Part shown: one piece after another, positions 57,067 to 64,000 of the stretch | How positions within the stretch are numbered: the stretch's first letter is position 1 | Layout: each line of letters starts with the position of its first letter | Assembly (NCBI RefSeq): GCF_004168205.1 | Contig: NZ_RCYB01000003.1 | Coordinates: forward strand, 3,197 to 67,196 | Direction of reading: 5' to 3' | Length of the DNA stretch: 64,000 bases | From: Catenibacterium sp. co_0103 | GTDB lineage: Bacteria; Bacillota_I; Bacilli_A; Erysipelotrichales; Coprobacillaceae | Notes under the pieces: model-generated | What the model was told of the DNA's origin: nothing | What the model saw: only the letters and a program-made list of their open reading frames with translations | Database searches by the model: none | Program-made: the position numbers and the translations under genes

Positions 57067-59049
57067 TCACCGCTTCTCTCCGGTCGCGCTGTCATCATGG
57101 TCGTCATACGGTTCGCATCCGCCCTCCAAGTAGCGCTTGAAGTCGAAGGGCTTGTCGTGCAAGCGTTTGGGGTTGCGCTTGTCCACGATGTAGCAGTAGC
57201 GCTTGTGGGTGTGCGGGTCGAACTTGTCGTCCATGAGCGGGTTGGTACCCGCGATGAGCAGGATGGCCTTCCTGCGGCTCATCTTGCCGATTTCAGCGGC
57301 GTCGATGAGGTCGCGGCCTTGGATTTGCAGGTTCTTGCCAGCGCTTGAGGACTGACCTGTGGATTCGTTGTAGGTCATCTGGTGGATGGTCTGCTTGCCA
57401 ATCATCTCGGCAATCTCCTTGTTAGTGGAGTTCGACTTGCCGCCGAGGAACAGGGTGGAGTCGCAGCAATCCACGATGGTCTGCGCCTTCTTGTCGTACT
57501 TCGATTCGAGCTGGGACATGGATTGCAGGATGATGGTGATGCCGATGTTGCGGGAGCGCGTGACGGCGATGGTCTCCTCAATCTGCGGGATGGTCCCGAT
57601 GTTCGCGAACTCGTCGAAGATGAAGTGGACGGGAGTCGGCAGCTTGCCGCCGTAGTCGGTGAGTGCTTTGCGGCAGAGCTGGTCGATGCACTGCCACATC
57701 ATGATGGCGAACAGGAAGGAGAGCGTCTTGTCGGTATCCGAGAGGATGCCGAAGACCGCCACCTTCGCGTCCGGGTCGCCCAGCGTGTCAAGCTCCATCT
57801 CATCGTATTCGAGCAGGCTGCGCACACCGGCGGTGGCGATGGGGGCGAGGCGCACGTTGCAGGAGATTATGATGGACTTGAGGGTCTTGCCCGCCGCGAC
57901 CTTGAAGTTCTTATAGTTCATCAGCGCGAAGTCCTCATCGGGCGACAGACCGCCGCAGTCGGCGGGACGCACGCCGTCGGAGTTGCGCTTGAGGTTGGTC
58001 GGCTCCCATGACCAGTCCGAGTCTCCGGTCGCGTTGCCCGTCCCGAAGTTGCGGGAGAGGCCGGAGATTCCCATCGACGGCGCGGGAGCGCCGCCCTCGT
58101 TCGGGATGTAGCGCTTGCCCTCCTCGATTTGTAGGAAGAGCAGGTCGAGCGGGGACTTGAAGTTCTCGTCGTTCTCGCGGGCCTCGGCCATGGAGAGCAG
58201 CGTGAGTAGGCTCGACAGGTTGTAGTCCTCCGGCGGGAACCAGTCGCGCAGGAGCGCGATGAGCGAGGTGTACAGCATCTTCTCGGAGTTCTCCCAGAAG
58301 GGGTCTCCCGCCTTGCCGTCGCCGTTGGTGTTCATGATGTAGCAGTTGACGAACGACAGGATGTCGGTGTCCGTCTTCACGTACTTGAGCGGGTTGTAGT
58401 GCATGGACTCATCGAGGTTGATGGTGTTGAACGACTTCACCTTGTACCCGTTGTCCGTGAACAGGAACCCCGCGTCCTTGAGGAGCGTGCCCTTGGGGTC
58501 GGTGATGAAATAGCTCGTGTTGAGCTGGCAGATGTTCGGAGTGACATAGTTGAACGTCTTGCCGGAGCCGGAGCCGCCCACGACCAGCACGTTCAGGTTG
58601 CGGTCGAGTTCGGGGTTGAACTTGGGGCGGTGCAGGGCGAGGCCGAAGTTCTGGGTGAAGATGAGGTTGTTGTCCTCCGTGGTGAGGTCGCGAAACTGCT
58701 TGCCCTCCTTGAGCGTGCCCCAGCGTGCCGAACCGCTCTCCTCACCGGCGCGGAAGTTGCCCACGAAGGCGACGTAGCGCAGCCAGAAGAGCCAGACGAG
58801 GACGCACATGGTCAGGCCCGCCAGCATGGCGTTGGGTGACATGTCGATGTGCGCCGGGTTCTCGGCGATGAGCGGCCACATGGCGGCGAAGCCGTCGCCC
58901 CAATGCTCGAAGAACTGGCCCCCGAACGAGGCTACGGCCTCCCAATAGCGGTTCCCGAGGTAGAAGCCCACACCTGAGAGCAGGGTGGTCACGAGGGCCG
59001 AGGTCGCGACTTTCTTGTTGATTTCAGGGTTTCCCTTGCCTTGAGCCAT
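57067..59049 (-). CDS. virD4: VirD4-type coupling protein
   Basis: 660 residues starting MAQGKGNPEINKKVAT; GGAAGGAGGGTCGCTT precedes the ATG. N-terminal TMs (about 14-35 and 75-100), Walker A VVGGSGSGKTFNYV (about 158), all-alpha insert at about 250-400 (SSLLTLLSMAEAREND, KSPLDLLFLQIEEGKRY), Walker B VHFIFDEFANIG (about 475) and the GITIILQSMSQLESKY motif. It selects the relaxase-DNA complex and protein substrates. Two separate genes encode look-alikes of the insert. Confidence 0.95.
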   Translation of the reverse strand: MAQGKGNPEINKKVATSALVTTLLSGVGFYLGNRYWEAVASFGGQFFEHWGDGFAAMWPLIAENPAHIDMSPNAMLAGLTMCVLVWLFWLRYVAFVGNFRAGEESGSARWGTLKEGKQFRDLTTEDNNLIFTQNFGLALHRPKFNPELDRNLNVLVVGGSGSGKTFNYVTPNICQLNTSYFITDPKGTLLKDAGFLFTDNGYKVKSFNTINLDESMHYNPLKYVKTDTDILSFVNCYIMNTNGDGKAGDPFWENSEKMLYTSLIALLRDWFPPEDYNLSSLLTLLSMAEARENDENFKSPLDLLFLQIEEGKRYIPNEGGAPAPSMGISGLSRNFGTGNATGDSDWSWEPTNLKRNSDGVRPADCGGLSPDEDFALMNYKNFKVAAGKTLKSIIISCNVRLAPIATAGVRSLLEYDEMELDTLGDPDAKVAVFGILSDTDKTLSFLFAIMMWQCIDQLCRKALTDYGGKLPTPVHFIFDEFANIGTIPQIEETIAVTRSRNIGITIILQSMSQLESKYDKKAQTIVDCCDSTLFLGGKSNSTNKEIAEMIGKQTIHQMTYNESTGQSSSAGKNLQIQGRDLIDAAEIGKMSRRKAILLIAGTNPLMDDKFDPHTHKRYCYIVDKRNPKRLHDKPFDFKRYLEGGCEPYDDHDDSATGEKR

Positions 59050-59064
59050 AAGCGACCCTCCTTC

Positions 59065-59604
59065 CTAACCCTCGCGTCCCGGCAGGGCACGGGAGAGCGA
59101 GACGGCGATGGAGGCGCGGGTGGTCGGTGCGGTGCCCTGTGCGAAGCGCTTGTAGCACCCGAGGCAGAAATCGTCCTCGGGTCGGATGCCGTTGGTGTCG
59201 CGGGGGCAGGTGCCGTCATTGCGCTCAAGTGCCGTCGGCTCCCAACTCATGGTGATGCCGTCCGCGCTGATGACGCGCTTGCAGCCCGACTCTATCTCGT
59301 AGAACAGGTCCCCGAGGTCTGTGACGGTGGAACCCGATGAGGAGGGACGCGCCGCGTCGAGGAGGGCCTTGAGGTTTCCGACTGTCCGCTGCTCCAATGA
59401 GCACCAGTCGCGCAGGTATCCGAGGCAGGCGTAGAGGAGCTGCCTCGCGCTCTTCTTGAAAGCCGCGTTCCCGTCGCACTCATCGCGCAGGACGCTGGCG
59501 CTTATCACCGCATCGGCGATGGCCTCGATGTCGCTGTCAGATTCCATGGCCTGCAAGGGGTTCGTCGCAAGGCGCTCCGGCAGATAATCGTTCATATGGG
59601 TCAT
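59065..59604 (-). CDS. Second stand-alone VirD4 insert-like protein
   Basis: 179 residues starting MTHMNDYLPERLATNP; GGGAGCCTGAT precedes the ATG. It matches the VirD4 insert in order: DIEAIADAVI, LLYACLGYLRDWCSLEQRTV (VirD4 LYTSLIALLRDWFPPEDYNL), DLFYEIESGCKRV (DLLFLQIEEGKRY), SWEPTALERNDGTCP (SWEPTNLKRNSDGVRP) and GIRPEDDFCLGCYKRF (GLSPDEDFALMNYKNF). No ATPase motifs. Located between virD4 and pcfB, it may regulate or extend substrate choice by the coupling protein. Confidence 0.75.
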   Translation of the reverse strand: MTHMNDYLPERLATNPLQAMESDSDIEAIADAVISASVLRDECDGNAAFKKSARQLLYACLGYLRDWCSLEQRTVGNLKALLDAARPSSSGSTVTDLGDLFYEIESGCKRVISADGITMSWEPTALERNDGTCPRDTNGIRPEDDFCLGCYKRFAQGTAPTTRASIAVSLSRALPGREG

Positions 59605-59617
59605 ATCAGGCTCCCTT

Positions 59618-61279
59618 CTAGCGCTCTTGCTGGAACTTGTCGGAGATGTCGCGGTCGGGGTAGTCGTTGGTCTGCGAGAGCTGCTTGCTCGCGGCGCGGC
59701 ACTCCTTGGCCTGAGAGTTCAGGTCGTACTTCTCGCGGCTACGGTCGGACTGCTCACGCACCATGGAAGGTGAAACCTCGGTGCCGTTCTGCTCGCGCTC
59801 GATGCGCAGCGTGTTCACCATAGTATCCATGCCATCATGGGACTCGATGCCTTGATTGATGTCGGGAGTCGAGCCGTTCATGTCGAGGGAACCATCGGTC
59901 ACCTGCGGTTCACGCGAGTCCTTGACGTTTTCCAACGACGCCCCATGACTTGGACCGTGGTCGAAGAACTCGATTCCCAGTTCCTCCGGTGCATGACCGG
60001 GAAAACGCGTCTCGACGGCCTTGATGACGTCCTGCTTGTGCTTCACATCCACAAGGAACCCCATCTTGCCGTCAGGACGGTCATACGTCTCGATGCCGTG
60101 CTCTTTAAGGTCGCCGCGCACCGCGTTGCAGATGAGGTTCAGGTCCTTCTGCGGGGGAACGACCTCGTGGGCGGTCTCATTAGCGGTCGGCTCCTTAGGC
60201 GTGTTCTTCTCGAACCAGTCGTGAGTCACATCGCACTTGTACCTGTCCCGGAGGGTCTTCGCTCCGACGGCCCAGTCCATCAGACCGTCCTTGTTTGGTC
60301 CACGGTCGAGGATTTCACCGTTCTCATCACGACGAGCTTCGTAGAACATCAACTCGCCATTCTTGCCTTCCGTGACACCGATGTCCTCCTTGGCAAGGAG
60401 TTCCTTGAAATCATCGAAATCGCGGCACTGTTCGCGGGCGTTGAGCACCTTGTCGCGTATACCCTCGGTGTGGTTATAGGTATCGTTTACGCGGTCATCA
60501 TATGTCTGCTCGGGAAAATCCGCTGCGCGAGACTCCTGTTCGATTATTCTTGCCTTGACCTGATAGGGTTCACCGACGCTTTCGACAATGAAGTCCTCGC
60601 CGGTTGCCTTTCCGACCATATCGGTAAGCTCATCGTGAGTGTAGCCGGAGAAGAACACCTCGGAGTCCATATCGAGGTCAGCGGTGTCCTGTTCTGAGAA
60701 CGTTCTGACTTCGACTTTATCTGGCGTATCGGTGAAGCGAATCGCCACGGGGATAAGCGTGACATCACGTAGATTAAGCTCTATGCCATCCACATTCGGC
60801 AAATCCGGTAGATTTTTGATGGGCTTAAGGCTTTTGAACACATCCTGCGTCACAGGTTTCCCATTTGCAATCAACTCGGAGATTTCCCCGCATTTGAGAT
60901 TGGTCATGACCTCGGAGAATTGCACGGTGCATTCCCGCACCTTTTGAAGGTCATCTTTGGCAAACTGGACATACCCATTGCCATTGTCATCGGTCATCGC
61001 TGCGGCATAAGTGCCGTTCTCGCGCACAACCTGTGCGAAATAGGCCGCATCGGTCGAGTTTCCAAATGGCATGCAGATATGCTCGCGAGAAGCCATGACC
61101 TCGGCCTTTATCGCGGCCTCTTCTTTCGACATGCCTTCTTCTTCGAGCTTCGCCTGTTGCCAATCGCGGATGGCTGACTTGAAATACTCATTTAGGATTA
61201 GGCCAATCGCTTTTTCACTGTATCTAGTGATGTTGCGAAGAAGCATATCGCCTACATCGTCTCCAAAATCTTGCGCCAT
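59618..61279 (-). CDS. PcfB/DUF3801-like protein with relaxase-like domain and tag
   Basis: 553 residues starting MAQDFGDDVGDMLLRN (ATG at 61279, GAAAGGA 8 nt upstream). N-terminal 130 residues resemble PcfB/DUF3801 (REHICMPFGNSTDAAYFAQV, YAAAMTDDNGNGYVQFAKDD), a relaxosome-coupling factor. The middle (GIRDKVLNAREQCRDFDDFK, then ELLAKEDIGVTEGKNGELMF) resembles the C-terminal domain of MobP relaxases. It ends YDLNSQAKECRAASKQLS plus 18 residues ending QQER (shared tag). First gene of the T4SS operon; probable -10 on the minus strand near 61352-61357. Confidence 0.7.
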   Translation of the reverse strand: MAQDFGDDVGDMLLRNITRYSEKAIGLILNEYFKSAIRDWQQAKLEEEGMSKEEAAIKAEVMASREHICMPFGNSTDAAYFAQVVRENGTYAAAMTDDNGNGYVQFAKDDLQKVRECTVQFSEVMTNLKCGEISELIANGKPVTQDVFKSLKPIKNLPDLPNVDGIELNLRDVTLIPVAIRFTDTPDKVEVRTFSEQDTADLDMDSEVFFSGYTHDELTDMVGKATGEDFIVESVGEPYQVKARIIEQESRAADFPEQTYDDRVNDTYNHTEGIRDKVLNAREQCRDFDDFKELLAKEDIGVTEGKNGELMFYEARRDENGEILDRGPNKDGLMDWAVGAKTLRDRYKCDVTHDWFEKNTPKEPTANETAHEVVPPQKDLNLICNAVRGDLKEHGIETYDRPDGKMGFLVDVKHKQDVIKAVETRFPGHAPEELGIEFFDHGPSHGASLENVKDSREPQVTDGSLDMNGSTPDINQGIESHDGMDTMVNTLRIEREQNGTEVSPSMVREQSDRSREKYDLNSQAKECRAASKQLSQTNDYPDRDISDKFQQER

Positions 61280-61628
61280 GGTCATCTTCCTTTCTACTTG
61301 TTGTGGACGCAGTGGGGAAGCGGATGGCCCGTAACCCCATATGCCGCATTATATCCGAGCACCCTATCTGTGCCCCGCATCCCTTACACGCAGACCGTTG
61401 GACGAGTTGCCAACAAGAGGGTGAAGCTGGGGCAGATGATGCGTATCGGATGTCGTCAGTCGCCATTTGTGATAATCAATGGCAAATGGCGCTCAAATCT
61501 TTCCAGTCCCGTGTGATGTCTGGATGTAAAGTATCTCTACAATTTCTACATATATGTTCTTCTGAAAAGCTATTTTCTCGGCAAACTGCATGGTCGTATC
61601 GTGTTCCTTGTAGAAAGGAGGAATCACG
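61280..61628. other. Divergent regulatory region between the T4SS operon and the integration module
   Basis: 349 bp between two divergent units. It holds a minus-strand TATAAT near 61352-61357 (in ATATCCG context), an inverted repeat GCCATTTG...CAAATGGC near 61465-61493, and an AT-rich stretch before the sigma-factor start. Overlapping frames on both strands exist but none has a good start signal. Confidence 0.5.
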
Positions 61629-62063
61629 ATGATTTCAGAAGAAGAGAAGATGGCAGCCGTCAAGATGTTTTGCGCCTATTGCAAGAGGACGCTTCGAAAC
61701 GCGAGGACGGACATCATTCGCAAGCAGGCGCGTGAGGCGCGATGGGAGACCGTGTTCTCCGACATGCACGAGAGCGAGCTGAACAGGCTGGCCTCACCCG
61801 ATGACCTCATATCGGAGGAGGTCGTGTTCGAGGTGGTCGGTCGGGAGGTCGTGGTGATGGATACCGTTCTCGCCGAGGCCATCCATGGCCTCTCCAAAGG
61901 CGACCAAGCCATCGTCCTGCTCTACTACTTCGCAGAGTGGACGGACAGGCGCATCGCCGAGGAGCTTGGGTGCCCTCGCTCCACGGTCCAATTCAGGCGC
62001 TCGAAGGCGCTCCTCGCGCTGAGGGCGCGTTTAGAGGAGGTGATTGGCGATGATGAGCTATGA
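61629..62063 (+). CDS. Sigma-70-family factor of the ICE integration module
   Basis: 144 residues starting MISEEEKMAAVKMFCA; GAAAGGAGGAATCACG precedes the ATG. The C-terminal region 4 is clear: LSKGDQAIVLLYYFAEWTDR and RIAEELGCPRSTVQFRRSKA. The N-terminal part is a reduced region 2 (CKRTLRNARTDIIRKQARE). Tn916-like elements have such a factor just before xis/int; it may drive ICE promoters. Confidence 0.85.
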   Translation: MISEEEKMAAVKMFCAYCKRTLRNARTDIIRKQAREARWETVFSDMHESELNRLASPDDLISEEVVFEVVGREVVVMDTVLAEAIHGLSKGDQAIVLLYYFAEWTDRRIAEELGCPRSTVQFRRSKALLALRARLEEVIGDDEL

Positions 62064-62259
62064 GGTAATGGTCGCGGCGGTCTCAGGCGACCCCGTTGCC
62101 ATGCAGAAGGTCCTCGCCTATTTCGACGGCTATATGGACCAGCTCTGCACGCACGCCTTCCTCGATGAGTTTGGGCGCGTCGAGTACGGGGTCGATACCC
62201 TGAGAAAGACGCAGCTCCAAGGAAAGCTGCTCGCCGCGATGCTGCGGTTCGAGCCGTGA
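62050..62259 (+). CDS. Small helical regulator (Tn916-type)
   Basis: 69 residues starting MMSYEVMVAAVSGDPV; GGAGGTGATTGGCG precedes the ATG at 62050, which overlaps the sigma gene by 14 nt. VAAVSGDPVAMQKVLAYFDG and the acidic C-terminus match the helix-turn-helix-domain proteins that sit between sigma factor and xis on Tn916/Tn1549-like elements. Confidence 0.7.
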   Translation: MMSYEVMVAAVSGDPVAMQKVLAYFDGYMDQLCTHAFLDEFGRVEYGVDTLRKTQLQGKLLAAMLRFEP

Positions 62260-62274
62260 TGAGGAGGTGGGCGC

Positions 62275-62478
62275 ATGGGTGCGAAGGACATACCCGTATG
62301 GGAGAAGTACACGCTCACCATCGAGGAGGCGGCCCGGTACTTCCGCATAGGCGAGGGCAAGTTGCGCCGCCTTGCCTCGGAGATGCCGCCGCCTGACTGG
62401 GTGGTGATGAACGGCAACCGCGTTCAGGTCAAACGCAAGGCGTTCGAGCGGTTCATCGACGCGACGGACGTGATTTAG
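62275..62478 (+). CDS. xis: Excisionase (Tn916 Xis family)
   Basis: 67 residues starting [28 protein letters not shown] precedes the [23 protein letters not shown] and [16 protein letters not shown] form the winged-helix of Xis. It directs the integrase towards excision. Confidence 0.92.
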   Translation: MGAKDIPVWEKYTLTIEEAARYFRIGEGKLRRLASEMPPPDWVVMNGNRVQVKRKAFERFIDATDVI

Positions 62479-62486
62479 ATGATGAA

Positions 62487-62534
62487 AAAGAGCCTTGGTT
62501 ATGCTATAATAGCAGTAGCATACCAAGGCTCTTT
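62487..62534. promoter_or_regulatory. Long hairpin between xis and int
   Basis: AAAGAGCCTTGG ... CCAAGGCTCTTT with an inner ATGCTA/TAGCAT stem; the loop contains TATAAT (62505-62510). It may be a terminator with a weak internal promoter, an att-adjacent site, or attenuate int. Confidence 0.6.
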
Positions 62535-62558
62535 CCATATGGAAGGAGCGATATATGG

Positions 62559-63752
62559 ATGTCACAGAAAAGACGAGACAACAAGAATAGGATACTGAAC
62601 ACCGGCGAGAGCCAGAAGGCCAACGGCCTCTATGTCTTCAAATACACGGACGGGGACGGAAAGCCGAAGTTCATCTACTCATGGAGACTGGTGGAGACCG
62701 ACAGGCTCCCTGCCGGTAAGAGGCCGTGCAGGCCGCTGCGCGAGAGGGAGCGCGAGATACGCCGTGACCTTGAGGACGGGATAGACCCCATCGGCAAGAA
62801 GATGACGGTCAGCCAGCTCTACGCGAAGTTCACGAGATGCCGCCTCGACGTGCGCGAGGGGACGGAGAGGTCGAGGGCGCAGCTCAAGCGATTGCTCTTC
62901 GAGGATGCGATAGGCTCGCGGGAGATAGGCGGCGTGAAGCCGTCAGACGCGAAGGAATGGGCGCAGCGCATGAAGTCCAAGGGCTTCGCCTACTCCACCA
63001 TCTCCAACCACAAGCGGTCGCTCAAGGCGGCGTTCTACTTGGCGATAGCCGATGACTGCATACGCAAGAACCCGTTCGATTTCAAGCTCGCGACCGTCAT
63101 CAAGAGGGACGTGACGGAGAGGGAGCCGCTGAGCCGGGAGCAGGTGGACGCGCTGCTCGGTTTCATGCGGTCGGACGCCGTCTATCACAGGTACATCGAC
63201 GAGGTGGTCATCCTCCTCGGGACTGGGCTGCGCATATCGGAGATGTGCGGGCTGACCGAGGCGGACATCGACCTGACGAACAGGGTGATTTTCGTGGACC
63301 ACCAGCTCGCTCGCGCGGTCGGCGGGGGATACCGGGTCGATGAGCCTAAGACGGAGAGCGGCAGGCGCTACATCTACATGACCGACGAGGTGATGGCCGC
63401 GTTCGAGCATGTCATGGCATCGAGGCCGAAGGCGAAGCCCCTGAACGTCGATGGGCGAACGGGCTTCATCTTCCTCAACAGGGACGGGCTGCCGAGGGTC
63501 GGCGGCGATTACGACCGGGTGTTCAGGGGGCTGAGAGGCAAGTACGCGAAGAAGGGAAAGATGGAGCTTCCCGATGGCATGACACCGCATACGCTGCGTC
63601 ACACGTTCTGCACGGAGATGGCGAAGGCCGGGATGAACCCGAAGGCGCTGCAATACATCATGGGCCATAAGGACATCAAGATGACGCTCGGGTACTACGC
63701 CCATATGGACGGCTGCACGGCTGCGGAGGAGATGCGACGCGTCGCGGCGTAG
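62559..63752 (+). CDS. int: Tyrosine recombinase (Tn916-type integrase)
   Basis: 397 residues starting MSQKRRDNKNRILNTG; GGAAGGAG is 9 nt upstream. The N-terminal arm-binding domain (GLYVFKYTDGDGKPKFIYSW), SAM-like core-binding domain and catalytic domain show Arg in GTGLRISEMCGL, HTLRHTFCTEMAKAG (His-x-x-Arg), His in YIMGHKDIKMT and nucleophile Tyr in LGYYAHMDG. It catalyses integration and excision of the element. Confidence 0.95.
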   Translation: MSQKRRDNKNRILNTGESQKANGLYVFKYTDGDGKPKFIYSWRLVETDRLPAGKRPCRPLREREREIRRDLEDGIDPIGKKMTVSQLYAKFTRCRLDVREGTERSRAQLKRLLFEDAIGSREIGGVKPSDAKEWAQRMKSKGFAYSTISNHKRSLKAAFYLAIADDCIRKNPFDFKLATVIKRDVTEREPLSREQVDALLGFMRSDAVYHRYIDEVVILLGTGLRISEMCGLTEADIDLTNRVIFVDHQLARAVGGGYRVDEPKTESGRRYIYMTDEVMAAFEHVMASRPKAKPLNVDGRTGFIFLNRDGLPRVGGDYDRVFRGLRGKYAKKGKMELPDGMTPHTLRHTFCTEMAKAGMNPKALQYIMGHKDIKMTLGYYAHMDGCTAAEEMRRVAA

Positions 63753-63784
63753 TAAAAACGCGTTTTACTACTCGTTTTACTACT
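63745..63784. repeat. Arm-type repeats at the right end
   Basis: GTAGTAAAA (inverted) followed by GTTTTACTACTC twice in tandem, spanning the int stop. Three TTTTACTAC units next to the integrase gene are probable binding sites for the integrase N-terminal domain. Confidence 0.65.
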
Positions 63785-63824
63785 CACGGCCATCAAGATG
63801 CGCCGGGATTCGCCAAGATACGGG

Positions 63825-63892
63825 AACTTCCCCAAAAGGCGAAAAAGCCGGGAAAGCCCTTGGAATCGGGCTTCACCGGCTTTCGGGAAGTT
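63825..63892. repeat. Nested hairpin near the right end
   Basis: Three concentric stems: AACTTCCC/GGGAAGTT, GCCGG/CCGGC and AAGCCC/GGGCTT. It may end int transcription or mark the attachment region. The remaining bases to 64000 are AT-rich, with no gene seen; the att crossover cannot be placed without the empty site. Confidence 0.6.
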
Positions 63893-64000
63893 ATGGGAAC
63901 ATGCTGGAAAATGTCGCGTTGATTTATCATATAATTCAACTGAATATAGGCTCTGTCCAAATACTTTATTCTTTCCGTTAGTAGGACGACCATAGCGCTT

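Noticed and set aside
61303-61632. A 109-codon plus frame overlapping the sigma-factor start by ATGA
   Set aside because: No ribosome-binding site, odd composition (many Cys, Trp, His) and it crosses the inverted repeat and probable divergent promoter. Not supported as a gene.
1-64000. tRNA and rRNA genes
   Set aside because: I saw no cloverleaf with a T-arm GTTCGAATC-type motif and no rRNA segments; the integration target, if a tRNA, is outside or not recognisable here.
63945-64000. Insertion-sequence end at GGCTCTGTCCAAATAC
   Set aside because: Resembles ISL3-type ends only loosely and no transposase is visible before the window stops; too little to call.

Overview
This window is most of a large integrative and conjugative element (ICE). 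It has a Tn916-type integration module (integrase, excisionase, sigma factor, small regulator) at the right end and a Tn1549/CTn-like type IV secretion operon. GC is high. A mIHF-type nucleoid protein (an actinobacterial family), VaFE/SpaA-type surface protein and Tn1549-like backbone together suggest an intestinal Coriobacteriia host such as a Collinsella or Olsenella relative. That assignment is inference, because no chromosomal marker gene is visible. The left end of the element is outside the window; the right end lies within about 250 bp of the window's edge.

Layout. (1) 0.5-15.7 kb: many small + strand genes, several with their own promoter and terminator, all pointing at a probable oriT (15.69-16.34 kb). 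They include an AcrVA2-like protein, a PIF1-type helicase, a DMP19/DUF4375-like protein, a DEDDh exonuclease, SSB, a ParA/RHH pair and mIHF. This looks like a conjugative 'leading region' that enters the recipient first. A HipA-like kinase pair is the only minus-strand unit inside it. (2) 16.3-23.1 kb: MobC-like protein, zinc ribbon, a broken SF2 helicase with NUMOD1-like repeats, MobP-like relaxase and membrane-anchored proteins. (3) 23.5-27.4 kb, minus: VapD-like ribonuclease, ArdC antirestriction protein, class B sortase, zinc-domain membrane protein. (4) 27.5-35.2 kb, minus: a 2588-residue Cna_B/VaFE-repeat surface protein. (5) 35.3-49.3 kb, minus: mostly uncharacterised 'polyvalent-type' proteins plus topoisomerase III. 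(6) 49.4-61.3 kb, minus: the T4SS operon (PcfB-like, VirD4, two small Maff2-like pilins, PrgI, VirB4, NlpC/P60 hydrolase, VirB6-like). (7) 61.6-63.75 kb, plus: sigma factor, small regulator, Xis, Int, then arm-type repeats and a nested hairpin.

The most unusual signal is a shared C-terminal module on at least 15 otherwise unrelated minus-strand proteins: a helix of the form (V/I)(S/T)LKxEAxxxRxASxxLA, then a 12-22 residue charged tail that ends in arginine in 11 of 15. Carriers include the HipA-like kinase, the VapD-like RNase, ArdC, a MuF-C-like protein, a DUF3846 protein and the PcfB-like protein. I infer that it is a translocation or docking tag recognised by the element's T4SS. Two small genes (42372-43043 and 59065-59604) encode free-standing copies of the VirD4 insert region (all-alpha domain), and could be receptors or adaptors for such tags.

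Regulation. The leading-region genes share an extended -10 promoter (TGNTATAAT) with an upstream palindrome (AATGTAGTTTACTACATT type). Three of them also carry a ~240 bp repeated upstream module with a perfect 8+8 hairpin. The hipA and vapD units share the core GTAGTATAATAGTA. A 75-bp hairpin element with a compensatory base-pair change lies ~50 bp upstream of two minus-strand genes.
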